NCBI RefSeq assembly: GCF_045287255.1
Contig: NZ_CP137142.1
Coordinates: 1,612,001-1,676,000 of the forward strand
Source: Henriciella sp045287255
GTDB taxonomy: Bacteria; Pseudomonadota; Alphaproteobacteria; Caulobacterales; Hyphomonadaceae
DNA length: 64,000 bases
Reading direction: 5' to 3'
Part shown: positions 17,321 through 24,996 of the stretch, piece by piece
Layout: every line of letters begins with the position of its first letter
Position numbering within the stretch: the first letter of the stretch is position 1
Made by a program: the position numbers and the translations under genes
The notes under the pieces: generated by a model
What the model was told of the DNA's origin: nothing
The model's database searches: none
What the model saw: the letters and a program-made list of their open reading frames with translations, nothing else

Positions 17321-17893
17321 ATGGATAGAATGAAAACAACTCTTGGTGCCCTTACAGCAACCATACTCCTCCTTGCAGGATGCAGTCAGACCGCATTGCA
17401 AGACCAGCAAGCGGTAACTGAAACGGCAAAAGAAGAACCTGCAAAACTCGGCCCACCGATCAAGACCGTGAAACCCGGAGCTGGTATTGCATTAGACTAT
17501 GAGCTCGCTGGACCTGTTGCAGCGGGTGAGAATGGCAGCGTAACCCTGACACTAACAGAACTTTACCTGGAGGGCAGTCTAATCGTTGAAGCACGTGGGG
17601 ATGATGGGCTAGAAGTTTTTGGCTCCGAAGCTTCAAGCCGCTTTGACCTAGCCAGCGCAGATACACATACAATGCGTGTGGAGTACCGCGCTGAAACTGA
17701 CGGTGTCTACTATATCGGCCTCATGGCCACTGTAACGACAGCCGATGGTCAGCAAGAAACCCGTGCTCATTCTGTGCGCGTGGATATCGGTGACTGGCAA
17801 GCCGCAGAGGCCAAGGCTGAAAAACCACAAGTCGAAGTCTCAGAGAGCGGCGAAGCCATGGTCATTCTCGAAGCTGAAGAAACAACCGAGTAA
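17321..17893 (+). CDS. Putative lipoprotein, partner of the upstream metalloprotease-like protein
   Basis: This 190-aa protein has a lipoprotein signal (LTATILLLAGC, lipobox Cys21), a charged linker rich in Glu/Lys, and a beta-rich domain (NGSVTLTLTELYLEG, GVYYIGLMATVT). No known family is recognised. GGAGG lies 10 bases before the ATG, and the gene begins 14 bases after the HExxH lipoprotein. The two are therefore very likely made together and may work at the same membrane. An intrinsic terminator follows. Confidence 0.75.
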   Translation: MDRMKTTLGALTATILLLAGCSQTALQDQQAVTETAKEEPAKLGPPIKTVKPGAGIALDYELAGPVAAGENGSVTLTLTELYLEGSLIVEARGDDGLEVFGSEASSRFDLASADTHTMRVEYRAETDGVYYIGLMATVTTADGQQETRAHSVRVDIGDWQAAEAKAEKPQVEVSESGEAMVILEAEETTE

Positions 17894-17918
17894 CGCGGCC
17901 TTATAATGCAAACGAATG

Positions 17919-17945
17919 CGAGGGAGCCTTGGCTCCCTCGTTCTG
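17919..17945. terminator. Bidirectional terminator between lipoprotein gene and sdpI
   Basis: CGAGGGAGCC (17919-17928) pairs perfectly with GGCTCCCTCG (17931-17940) around TT, followed by TTCTGTATCT. It sits between convergent genes and can serve both. Confidence 0.75.
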
Positions 17946-17948
17946 TAT

Positions 17949-18674
17949 CTAGATTATATAATCTGACTCAACCTGCTTATCTGCAGCGCCCCGCCAGACA
18001 AGGAATGAGTAGATAAAACAGATCGCCGTTACTGTAAGCACCATGGCCGGGACTGCAAAGGCCAGCGCTAAACCATCCAGAACAAAGGCGATGACCAGCC
18101 CGACCAAGCCAACAAGCATGAACAGTCGGCCACCCAATCGGTGGGTCTTCTCCCACGCCTCATCACTCGACAGGGTCCATGGGGTCCGAATGCCGAGGAA
18201 CCAGTTAGGCCGCGTTTTAGGCAGATAATTTCCCAGCACGATAAACATCAGCGCGGTACCAGCCATGACAAAGCGCACGAACGGGATACCGCTCACGTCC
18301 GGCCCGGCGGCAGTTGATACCGAAGAGACTTTCAACCAGCCAATACCGACTGAAACACCCGCAAGCAGGACCATCACGGCGACCCAGACGATGCCATATG
18401 TCTTGGCACTCTTTTCCAGATTGGCGCGGCGTGGGTCAAGCTTTGGAACGACCGCGAGTAAGATAGTCGTAAACAAGACAACGACTGGCATAACGGCCAG
18501 ACCAAACATGGCTTCGCGTTTGCTGCCCCAACGATCAGCCTCACCCGCCGCATTCCAATGCAGCGGAATCTGTTCGCCTTCAGGCAGAGCCATCCAAACC
18601 CAAGCGATGACACCGAGCATCGTGGCGATCGCCAAGCCTGATGCAATGAGTCCATTTCGGATTGCGGTTTTCAT
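17949..18674 (-). CDS. sdpI: SdpI/DUF1648 family membrane protein
   Basis: This 241-aa integral membrane protein has about six hydrophobic segments. The DUF1648 signature IPLHWNAAGEADRWGSK (about residues 37-53) is followed by an SdpI-like C-terminal half (NYLPKTRPNWFLGIRTPWTLSSDEAWEKTHR). In Bacillus, SdpI gives immunity to the SdpC toxin and also relays a signal to its repressor SdpR. Here no toxin gene is seen, so a role in membrane stress or transport is equally possible. Its start overlaps the sdpR-like stop by 4 bases. Confidence 0.88.
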   Translation of the reverse strand: MKTAIRNGLIASGLAIATMLGVIAWVWMALPEGEQIPLHWNAAGEADRWGSKREAMFGLAVMPVVVLFTTILLAVVPKLDPRRANLEKSAKTYGIVWVAVMVLLAGVSVGIGWLKVSSVSTAAGPDVSGIPFVRFVMAGTALMFIVLGNYLPKTRPNWFLGIRTPWTLSSDEAWEKTHRLGGRLFMLVGLVGLVIAFVLDGLALAFAVPAMVLTVTAICFIYSFLVWRGAADKQVESDYII

Positions 18675-18967
18675 TCTGCGGCCTCCTTTTGCTCGTCATC
18701 GCCATTGTCATGTCCGATCATCCCCATCAGGGAGCTAATCGCGTCCTCAATCACACTGGTATTGGCGCGGTAGATAATGCTGGTGCCCTTGCGTTCTGCC
18801 GTGATCAGATCTGCATCCTTAAGAACATTCAGATGCCGCGTGACCGTTGGCCAGGCTGCATCAAAATGTTCAGCCAGATCGCCTGAACTGCGGGGTCCCT
18901 TGCGCAGCATATCCATAACTTGCCGACGCAGAGGATGACCAAGGGCTTTGAAGACTTCATTTGCCAT
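18671..18967 (-). CDS. sdpR: ArsR-family repressor (SdpR-like)
   Basis: This 98-aa winged-helix regulator of the ArsR/SmtB type (FKALGHPLRRQVMDMLRKG, SSGDLAEHFDAAWPTVTRHLNVLKDADL) has no metal-binding ELCVCDL box, so it is of the non-metal SdpR class. It is translationally coupled to sdpI. Three evenly spaced TAATTA cores lie immediately before the start codon, making autorepression very likely. The C-terminus is acidic (DNGDDEQKEA). Confidence 0.9.
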   Translation of the reverse strand: MANEVFKALGHPLRRQVMDMLRKGPRSSGDLAEHFDAAWPTVTRHLNVLKDADLITAERKGTSIIYRANTSVIEDAISSLMGMIGHDNGDDEQKEAAE

Positions 18968-18971
18968 ATTT

Positions 18972-19011
18972 GCTAATTAGCATTTTTGATAATTATGAGT
19001 CAAGCTAATTA
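18972..19011. promoter_or_regulatory. Three-copy operator, TAATTA cores at 16-bp spacing
   Basis: TAATTA occurs at 18974, 18990 and 19006, exactly 16 bp apart. The first is embedded in the perfect palindrome GCTAATTAGC and the second in ATAATTAT. The array abuts the sdpR-like start and is its probable binding site. Confidence 0.65.
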
Positions 19012-19094
19012 CCAAATGCCACGAGCCCATAGCCAAACCGGGCAGTCCCGTGTATGGCGCGCGCAAAGAGACATTGCTGTGAAAGCCTCCCGAA

Positions 19095-20918
19095 ATGACT
19101 GAGCCGACTTCCCTTCGCAATATTGCGATCATCGCCCACGTGGACCATGGCAAGACGACCCTTGTTGATTGCTTGCTCAAACAGTCTGGTACGTTCCGTG
19201 AGAACGAGGCCACGCAAGAGCGTATGATGGACTCCAACGATCTTGAGAAAGAGCGCGGGATTACCATTCTGGCCAAGACCACCAGCGTCGTCTGGGGCGA
19301 TACACGCATCAACATCGTAGACACACCCGGCCACGCCGACTTTGGCGGCGAGGTTGAGCGGATCCTGTCTATGGTCGATGGCGCGATCGTTCTGGTTGAT
19401 GCTGCCGAAGGCCCAATGCCGCAAACCAAGTTTGTTGTCTCAAAGGCTCTCAAGATTGGCCTTCGTCCCATCGTTGCTGTGAACAAGATCGACAAGCCTG
19501 AACGTCGCCCGGATGAGGTGATTGACGAAGTGTTTGACCTCTTCGCCAATCTCGACGCGACCGATGATCAGCTCGATTTCCCGATCCTCTATGGCTCTGC
19601 CAAGAATGGCTGGATGAGCACGCAGTACGAGGAAGAGCGCACCAATATGGATGAACTCTTCGACCTCGTGGTCAAGCATGTCCCAGAGCCAAAGGTCGAA
19701 GACGAGCCATTCCGTATGCTCGCGACAACGATCAGTGCGGACAATTTCCTTGGCCGCATTCTCACGGGCCGGATCGCGTCTGGCACCGTAAAGCCAAATC
19801 AGAGCGTTAAGGTCTTGGCCCGTGATGGCTCGCTGATCGAGCAAGGCCGCGTGTCCAAGGTTCTCGCTTTCCGCGGTCTACAACGTGAACCAATCGAAGA
19901 AGGTCTCGCGGGTGACATTGTTTCCATCGCTGGGCTCGCCAAGGCCAACGTCGCTGATACATTCGTTGACCCCAGCGTCACAGAGCCGATTGAAGCTCAA
20001 CCGATTGATCCGCCAACGCTGTCTATGACATTCCGCGTCAATGACAGCCCGCTGGCGGGAACAGAAGGCGACAAGGTCACTAGCCGTGTGATCTGGGACC
20101 GCCTTCAAAAAGAGGCCGAGGGCAATGTTGCTCTAAAAGTTGAGCGCTCAACCGAAGCCGAGGCTTTCGTCGTGTCGGGTCGTGGTGAACTGCAACTTGC
20201 CGTTCTGATCGAGACCATGCGCCGTGAAGGCTATGAACTTGGCGTATCGCGTCCACAGGTTCTGATGAAAGAAGGGGAAGGTGGCGAAAAGCTGGAACCC
20301 ATCGAAGAAGTCGTGATCGATGTCGATGACGAGTATTCCGGCTCCGTTGTTCAGAAACTCGCCGAACGTAAAGGCGAAATGGTCGAGATGAAGCCGTCTG
20401 GTGTCGGTCGTACCCGTATGGTGTTCCACGCGCCAACACGCGGCCTGATCGGGTATCAGGGCGAGCTGATGACGGACTCGCGCGGTACAGCGATCATGAA
20501 CCGCCTCTTCCTCGAATACGCGCCTTATAAGGGCAAGATTCAGGGCCGCCGCACCGGCACGCTGATCGCCATGGATAAAGGCGAAGCTGTTGCCTTTGCC
20601 CTGTGGAATTTGGAAGATCGCGGACCGATGATGATCCATCCGGGCGATAAGGTCTATCAGGGTATGATTATCGGTGAACATACGCGCGATAATGATCTGG
20701 AAGTGAATGTCCTGAAGGGCAAGAAGCTGACCAATGTGCGCGCGTCGGGTACTGACGAAGCTGTTCGCCTCACCCCGCCTCTGAAAATGACGCTGGAACG
20801 CTCGCTCGCCTATATCGCTGATGATGAGCTGGTTGAGGTGACGCCGGAAAGCATCCGCCTGCGTAAGGTCTACCTTGACCCGCATGAGCGCAAACGCGCC
20901 GCAAAGAAAGCGGACTAG
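19095..20918 (+). CDS. typA: Translational GTPase TypA/BipA
   Basis: This 607-aa ribosome-associated GTPase of the elongation-factor family is linked to stress and low-temperature growth and to 50S assembly. The G motifs are clear: AHVDHGKTTLVD (G1), RGITI (G2), DTPGHADFGGE (G3), NKID (G4). EF-G-like domains III and V and the BipA-specific C-terminal domain (GVGRTRMVFHAPTRGLIG through TNVRASGTDEAVRL) follow. The length is typical. The ATG at 19095 gives MTEPTSLRNIAIIAHV, as in relatives. Confidence 0.97.
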   Translation: MTEPTSLRNIAIIAHVDHGKTTLVDCLLKQSGTFRENEATQERMMDSNDLEKERGITILAKTTSVVWGDTRINIVDTPGHADFGGEVERILSMVDGAIVLVDAAEGPMPQTKFVVSKALKIGLRPIVAVNKIDKPERRPDEVIDEVFDLFANLDATDDQLDFPILYGSAKNGWMSTQYEEERTNMDELFDLVVKHVPEPKVEDEPFRMLATTISADNFLGRILTGRIASGTVKPNQSVKVLARDGSLIEQGRVSKVLAFRGLQREPIEEGLAGDIVSIAGLAKANVADTFVDPSVTEPIEAQPIDPPTLSMTFRVNDSPLAGTEGDKVTSRVIWDRLQKEAEGNVALKVERSTEAEAFVVSGRGELQLAVLIETMRREGYELGVSRPQVLMKEGEGGEKLEPIEEVVIDVDDEYSGSVVQKLAERKGEMVEMKPSGVGRTRMVFHAPTRGLIGYQGELMTDSRGTAIMNRLFLEYAPYKGKIQGRRTGTLIAMDKGEAVAFALWNLEDRGPMMIHPGDKVYQGMIIGEHTRDNDLEVNVLKGKKLTNVRASGTDEAVRLTPPLKMTLERSLAYIADDELVEVTPESIRLRKVYLDPHERKRAAKKAD

Positions 20919-20930
20919 CGTCTAAATCTG

Positions 20931-20961
20931 GTCATATCCCTTTGCTGCATTGGGATATGAC
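20931..20961 (+). promoter_or_regulatory. 10-bp inverted repeat covering the DUF1287 start region
   Basis: GTCATATCCC (20931-20940) and GGGATATGAC (20952-20961) are perfect complements around an 11-base loop. The downstream arm contains the ATG at 20957, so the folded RNA would hide this start codon. No T-run follows. It may end typA transcription weakly or restrain translation of the next gene. Confidence 0.5.
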
Positions 20962-21550
20962 TCTGACACGCCGCGATACGCTCTCTTGCTTACTGGCTTT
21001 GCCGCTGGCGACGGCGGAAGCGTCCACTGAGACCACGAAAACCAGCAAGCTGATTGAAGCCGCGCGAGAACGTATCGGCATCACACGCCTTTATGACCCG
21101 GCCTACGTTTCGATGGTTTATCCCGGCGGTGATGTGCCTCAGGATCGCGGCGTGTGCATTGATGTTATCATCCGCGCCTATCGCACGGCCTTTGACTTCG
21201 ATTTCCAGCAGCATGTGCATGAGGATATGGCTGCAAACTTTGGAGCCTATCCGAAAATCTGGGGCCTGACCCGCACCGATCGCAATATTGACCACCGCCG
21301 GGTGCCGAACGTTGAAGTCTGGCTGGAGCGCCACAGTCATGAACTGCCAGCGCGGGATTGGATGCCGGGCGACCTGATGACCTGCCGCGTCGGTGGCACC
21401 CTGCCTCATATTGGCATCCTTTCAGACCGCCGGGGCAGAGACGGAAACTGGCGAGCCATCCACAATATTGGCCTCGGTACGCTGGAGGACAGCCGCATCT
21501 GGGCCTATGGCCACAAACGCCGCTTTCGCTTCCTGCCGTCTACCAGCTGA
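20957..21550 (+). CDS. DUF1287 family exported protein
   Basis: This 197-aa protein matches DUF1287 (E. coli YijF-like). A short hydrophobic N-terminus (LSCLLALPLATAEAS) suggests export, and conserved segments include QDRGVCIDVIIRAYR, MAANFGAYPKIWGL, RRVPNVEVWL and WMPGDLMTC. The family is related to NlpC/P60-type cysteine hydrolases; the Cys in GVCIDV and a His in PHIGILS could form the active pair, an inference. The ATG at 20957 is chosen; an in-frame TTG at 20942 also exists. The start lies within an inverted repeat. Confidence 0.82.
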   Translation: MTLTRRDTLSCLLALPLATAEASTETTKTSKLIEAARERIGITRLYDPAYVSMVYPGGDVPQDRGVCIDVIIRAYRTAFDFDFQQHVHEDMAANFGAYPKIWGLTRTDRNIDHRRVPNVEVWLERHSHELPARDWMPGDLMTCRVGGTLPHIGILSDRRGRDGNWRAIHNIGLGTLEDSRIWAYGHKRRFRFLPSTS

Positions 21551-21953
21551 CAACACTGCGCAGGCGCATGAAGTGCTCATCCCAGCCTGTATCGTGCCCG
21601 GTAAGCTGATCCAGGGTCGTGATCCCTGTATGGGTCATCGTGAGCTGCGTGCCACCATCCACGGGCTTCAGCGCCCAGGTCACTGTGGTGATCACGCCCT
21701 CCAGAAACGGGTGTGTAAAGGTATGAACCAGCTTTTTGAGTGGATCGACCTCAAGGACATCACCCCACATCAGTTTGCGGTCTTCCTTATCTTCATGGTG
21801 GCTAAGATACTGGAATGAAGTCTTCTCAGTCAGGTCACGGTCGGTTTCCTGAAACCACCGCGCGAGCAGATCTTTCTTCGTAATGTAGCGCCAGACTGTT
21901 TCTGGTTTAGCTTTCAGGTAAATCGTTTTGATCATGACTGCGTCACTCATCAT
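21540..21953 (-). CDS. SRPBCC (AHSA1-like) domain protein
   Basis: This 137-aa START/Bet v1-fold protein of the AHSA1 type (KTIYLKAKPETVWRYITKKDLLARWF, GDVLEVDPLKKLVHTFTHP, GGTQLTMTHTGI) probably binds a hydrophobic ligand. It is the second gene of an ArsR-SRPBCC pair, a very common bacterial arrangement of unknown physiological role. Its start lies 11 bases inside the upstream arsR-like gene. Its stop overlaps the end of the convergent DUF1287 gene by 11 bases. Confidence 0.88.
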   Translation of the reverse strand: MMSDAVMIKTIYLKAKPETVWRYITKKDLLARWFQETDRDLTEKTSFQYLSHHEDKEDRKLMWGDVLEVDPLKKLVHTFTHPFLEGVITTVTWALKPVDGGTQLTMTHTGITTLDQLTGHDTGWDEHFMRLRSVVSW

Positions 21954-22257
21954 CTGCCTCCACAGCTTGCTTTAGGTTTTCGAGTTTCTCATCCCAGAAC
22001 TGGCTATAGAAACTCAGCCAATCGGATACGGTCTTCAGCGCTTCGGGCCGTAATCTGTGAACCCGCTCACGACCTCTGGCTTCCACTTCAATCAAGCCAC
22101 CCTCTCGCAATACGCCGAGATGTTTAGCGACGGCGGGGCGAGACATCTCATAATCTGAGGCAATCTGGTTCAGAGAGCGCTCCCCGGTGGCCAGCATCGC
22201 CATGATGCTGCGCCGGGTTGGATCTGCGATGGCGCGAAAGACAAGTTGTTCTGTCAA
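21943..22257 (-). CDS. ArsR-family transcriptional regulator paired with SRPBCC protein
   Basis: This 104-aa winged-helix protein (FRAIADPTRRSIMAMLATGERSLNQIA, MSRPAVAKHLGVLREGGL) lacks the metal-binding cysteines of classical ArsR. The frame begins at TTG (22257), preceded by AAAGG at about 9 bases; no ATG is available upstream in frame. Two copies of a GAAAC-6 bases-GTTTC palindrome overlap and precede this start, which indicates tight autorepression. Confidence 0.88.
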   Translation of the reverse strand: MTEQLVFRAIADPTRRSIMAMLATGERSLNQIASDYEMSRPAVAKHLGVLREGGLIEVEARGRERVHRLRPEALKTVSDWLSFYSQFWDEKLENLKQAVEADDE

Positions 22258-22306
22258 AATATGAAACCTTTCAGTTTCATATTTATTAGAAACTAAAAGG
22301 TTTCAT
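22257..22306. promoter_or_regulatory. Double operator of the ArsR-SRPBCC operon
   Basis: AAATATGAAAC (22257-22267) and GTTTCATATTT (22274-22284) form an 11-bp inverted repeat. A second GAAAC-6 bases-GTTTC copy lies at 22289-22304. The centres are about 26 bp apart. Both sit over the start of the arsR-like gene. Confidence 0.65.
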
Positions 22307-22360
22307 GTCAACCTACAATCGAAGGCTGGCACTTCACCCGAAGCGCGCTAAACAAGAGCC

Positions 22361-23140
22361 ATGAAAATTGCGACCTGGAATGTGAACTCTATCAAAGCCC
22401 GGATGCCCACCGTTCTGGACGTCCTGAAGGCTATTGATTGCGATGTGGTCTGTCTGCAGGAAATCAAATGCGAGACGGACGCGTTTCCTTATTTGGAGAT
22501 TGAGGAGCTTGGCTATACAGCCCATGTGCATGGTCAGAAGAGTTATAATGGCGTTGCCCTGCTCTCACGGTTTGATGTTGAAGACCTGACACGCGGCCTG
22601 CCCGGCAATGAAGATGATGATCAGGCGCGCTATATCGAGGCTCTGATCCTTGCTGATCGCCCGGTTCGGGTTGGCGGGCTCTATCTGCCAAATGGCAATC
22701 CGGCTCCTGGGCCAAAATATGAGTATAAGCTCGGCTGGATGGAGCATCTGAAGAATCACGCTTCAGACCTGCTCAAGCATGAGGAAGCCACTGTGCTGTG
22801 CGGGGACTATAACATTATCCCGCGCGCGGAAGATTGTTGGGACGAGACCGTCTGGTCGGATGATGCGCTGGCACTACCCGATAGCCGCGCTGCCTTCCGC
22901 CGCCTGAAAAATCTCGGCCTGACCGAAGCGTTTGAAGCCAGCGATAATCGCGCGCATCAATATACGTTCTGGGATTATCAGGGCGGCGCTTTCCCAAAAG
23001 ACCACGGCATCCGGATTGATCACCATCTGCTCAGCCCGCAAGCTGCCGATCGTCTCAATGGGGTTGAGATTTATCGCAAGGCCCGTGAGATGACCAAGCC
23101 GTCAGACCATGTTCCGGTTGTTCTGGAGCTTGCCGACTAA
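22361..23140 (+). CDS. xthA: Exodeoxyribonuclease III
   Basis: This 259-aa AP endonuclease/3'-exonuclease of base-excision repair opens with MKIATWNVNSIKARMP and VVCLQEIKCE (metal-binding Asn and Glu). It continues with YNGVALLSR, LCGDYNIIPRAED (catalytic Asp-Asn), and ends with IDHHLLSP and PSDHVPV, which carry the catalytic Asp-His. The length is standard. Divergent from the ArsR operon; its 3' end is nearly adjacent to the convergent small secreted protein gene. Confidence 0.96.
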   Translation: MKIATWNVNSIKARMPTVLDVLKAIDCDVVCLQEIKCETDAFPYLEIEELGYTAHVHGQKSYNGVALLSRFDVEDLTRGLPGNEDDDQARYIEALILADRPVRVGGLYLPNGNPAPGPKYEYKLGWMEHLKNHASDLLKHEEATVLCGDYNIIPRAEDCWDETVWSDDALALPDSRAAFRRLKNLGLTEAFEASDNRAHQYTFWDYQGGAFPKDHGIRIDHHLLSPQAADRLNGVEIYRKAREMTKPSDHVPVVLELAD

Positions 23141-23143
23141 AGC

Positions 23144-23527
23144 CTAGTCCTTCACGCAAAGCGCATTATAGGCGGCGACATCTTCATTGATCTGGTTGAC
23201 CAGAGATTGAACCGCCATGTTTTGCTTGAGCAGGTCAGCTTTCAGGGTCTCATACTTTGCCTTGGCCTCATCAGCGGTCTTGGCATGTCCAGCACTTGCG
23301 AGACGATGGATTTCAACATCATCCCAGGCATCGCCAGCGGCTTCCGTCTTCTCATGCAGAAGTTCGCGAGCTTCGGCTTTCTTGGTTGCCTCAGCCTGCC
23401 GCGCCTTCAGGCTCTTGCCCATGGCGTTACACTGTTTGATCTCAGCCGAGGTCAGGGCCAATGCTGCAGGGGCAGACAGGCTGGCAATCGAGGCGAAAAG
23501 CGCGAGAGAGGTAAGTGTCTTGATCAT
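23144..23527 (-). CDS. Small secreted alpha-helical protein of unknown function
   Basis: This 127-aa protein starts at MIKTLTSLALFASIASLS with a Sec signal peptide (cleavage about ALA-LTSAE). The mature part is helical and charged, rich in Ala, Lys and Glu (AEATKKAEARELLHEKTEAAGDAWDDVEIH), with two cysteines (QCNAMG, NALCVKD) that may form a disulfide in the periplasm. An in-frame start 42 bases further upstream is less likely because it would precede the signal peptide. No family is recognised. Confidence 0.7.
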   Translation of the reverse strand: MIKTLTSLALFASIASLSAPAALALTSAEIKQCNAMGKSLKARQAEATKKAEARELLHEKTEAAGDAWDDVEIHRLASAGHAKTADEAKAKYETLKADLLKQNMAVQSLVNQINEDVAAYNALCVKD

Positions 23528-23670
23528 ATGGGATTTATTCCATGAAGAACCTGAATCACCTGTGAACATAGCCGCCCTGATGCTGCCCTGCGATAGCCTT
23601 TTTTCACTTCCGCAGCAGGCCGCCTGACAAAGCCCTGTCCAGAGCCTGCATTACCGCCTAAAGCAGCAAC

Positions 23671-24996
23671 ATGACTGCCCCTCAACTCACCCGCCAGAAG
23701 GTTATGCGGCTTGCTGTTCCTGTGATGCTTGCACAGGTCGCGATTGCAGCGACCGGGGTTGTCGATACCGCCATCATGGGCTTGTCGGGCGACAAGGCAG
23801 ACCTTGCTGCCGTCGCCGTCGCAGCTGCGGCCTTCGGTTTCATCTATTGGGGCTTTGGCTTCCTGCGTATGTCGACCACCGGGCTAACCGCGCAAGCGGT
23901 GGGCCGAGAGGATTTTGGTGAAAGTCGCGCGGTGCTACAGCGAGGTTTAGTCGTCGGCATAGTTATCGGCACCGTGATTTTCGCCCTTGGCCCCATACTC
24001 AAACCATTGGTCTTTATGCCATTTGGAACGGAGCCAAAGGTTGAAGCCCTCGCCAAGGATTATTTCGCGGCCCGTATCTGGGGCGCCCCTGCTTTGCTCA
24101 TGAGCTACGCCATTACAGGCTGGCTATTGGGTACAGGCCGGACCGGGGCTTTGCTGGCGATGCAGATCGTCATGAACGGGGTGAACGTTATCCTTGATGT
24201 CTGGTTTGTCATGGGCCTTGGCTGGGGCCCAGCCGGGATTGGCGCAGGCACCGCGATTGCCGAATGGGTCGCGCTCTTCTTTGGCCTCGCGCTGGTCGCA
24301 AAAAACCTGAAGCCCGAAGCGAGCCTGAGCGATCGCGCTGCCCTGCTCGCCATGTTTAACGCCAATCGCGATGTTCTGATCCGCACGCTGGCGCTGCTCT
24401 TCTGCTTTGCCTGGTTTGTTCGCTCTGGTGCGATGATGGGCACGGAATATCTGGCCGGTAATGAAGTGCTCCTTCAGTTCATCACCGTGGCCGCCTTCGT
24501 GCTCGATGGCTTTGCCTTTGTCGCGGAAAAGGAAGTTGGCGAGGCGTATGGCGCCAAAGACCGCGCGAGACTCTTGCGCGCCATGCGGATCACCAGTGAA
24601 CTCGCCCTTGGGTTCGGGGCGATTGCGTCCTTGATTTACCTCACAGGCGGCAGCGCGATTATTGAAGCCGTGGTCAAAGATATCGAAGCTAGAGAAGCCG
24701 CCCTCGCCTTCCTGCCTTTCTGTGCTGTTGTCCCTTTGCTCGGCGTCGCAGCATGGCAGCTCGATGGCTTCTTCCTTGGCGCGACACGAGGCAAAGCGAT
24801 GCGTAATGCAGGCGTCATTTCTGCTATTGCTTATGTTTCTTTGGATATCGCGCTGCGTCCGGCTTTCGGAAATAGCGGGGTCTGGACAGCTTTCCTGTTC
24901 ATGTATGTGTTCCGCGCGGCAGCACTGGCAGTCTACGTGCCCGGCCTCCTCAATGCGACGTCACATCCGCCCCTACAGCCTGCGCGACCGAGTTAA
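23671..24996 (+). CDS. MATE family efflux transporter (DinF-like)
   Basis: This 441-aa inner-membrane transporter has about 12 hydrophobic helices in the MATE arrangement (RLAVPVMLAQVAIAATGVVDTAIMG at the N-terminus, repeated-half symmetry near residue 230). It most resembles the DinF/NorM branch, which exports cationic drugs or organic acids using Na+ or H+. The substrate cannot be predicted. Its 3' end overlaps the convergent pyrD gene by 47 bases. Confidence 0.92.
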   Translation: MTAPQLTRQKVMRLAVPVMLAQVAIAATGVVDTAIMGLSGDKADLAAVAVAAAAFGFIYWGFGFLRMSTTGLTAQAVGREDFGESRAVLQRGLVVGIVIGTVIFALGPILKPLVFMPFGTEPKVEALAKDYFAARIWGAPALLMSYAITGWLLGTGRTGALLAMQIVMNGVNVILDVWFVMGLGWGPAGIGAGTAIAEWVALFFGLALVAKNLKPEASLSDRAALLAMFNANRDVLIRTLALLFCFAWFVRSGAMMGTEYLAGNEVLLQFITVAAFVLDGFAFVAEKEVGEAYGAKDRARLLRAMRITSELALGFGAIASLIYLTGGSAIIEAVVKDIEAREAALAFLPFCAVVPLLGVAAWQLDGFFLGATRGKAMRNAGVISAIAYVSLDIALRPAFGNSGVWTAFLFMYVFRAAALAVYVPGLLNATSHPPLQPARPS

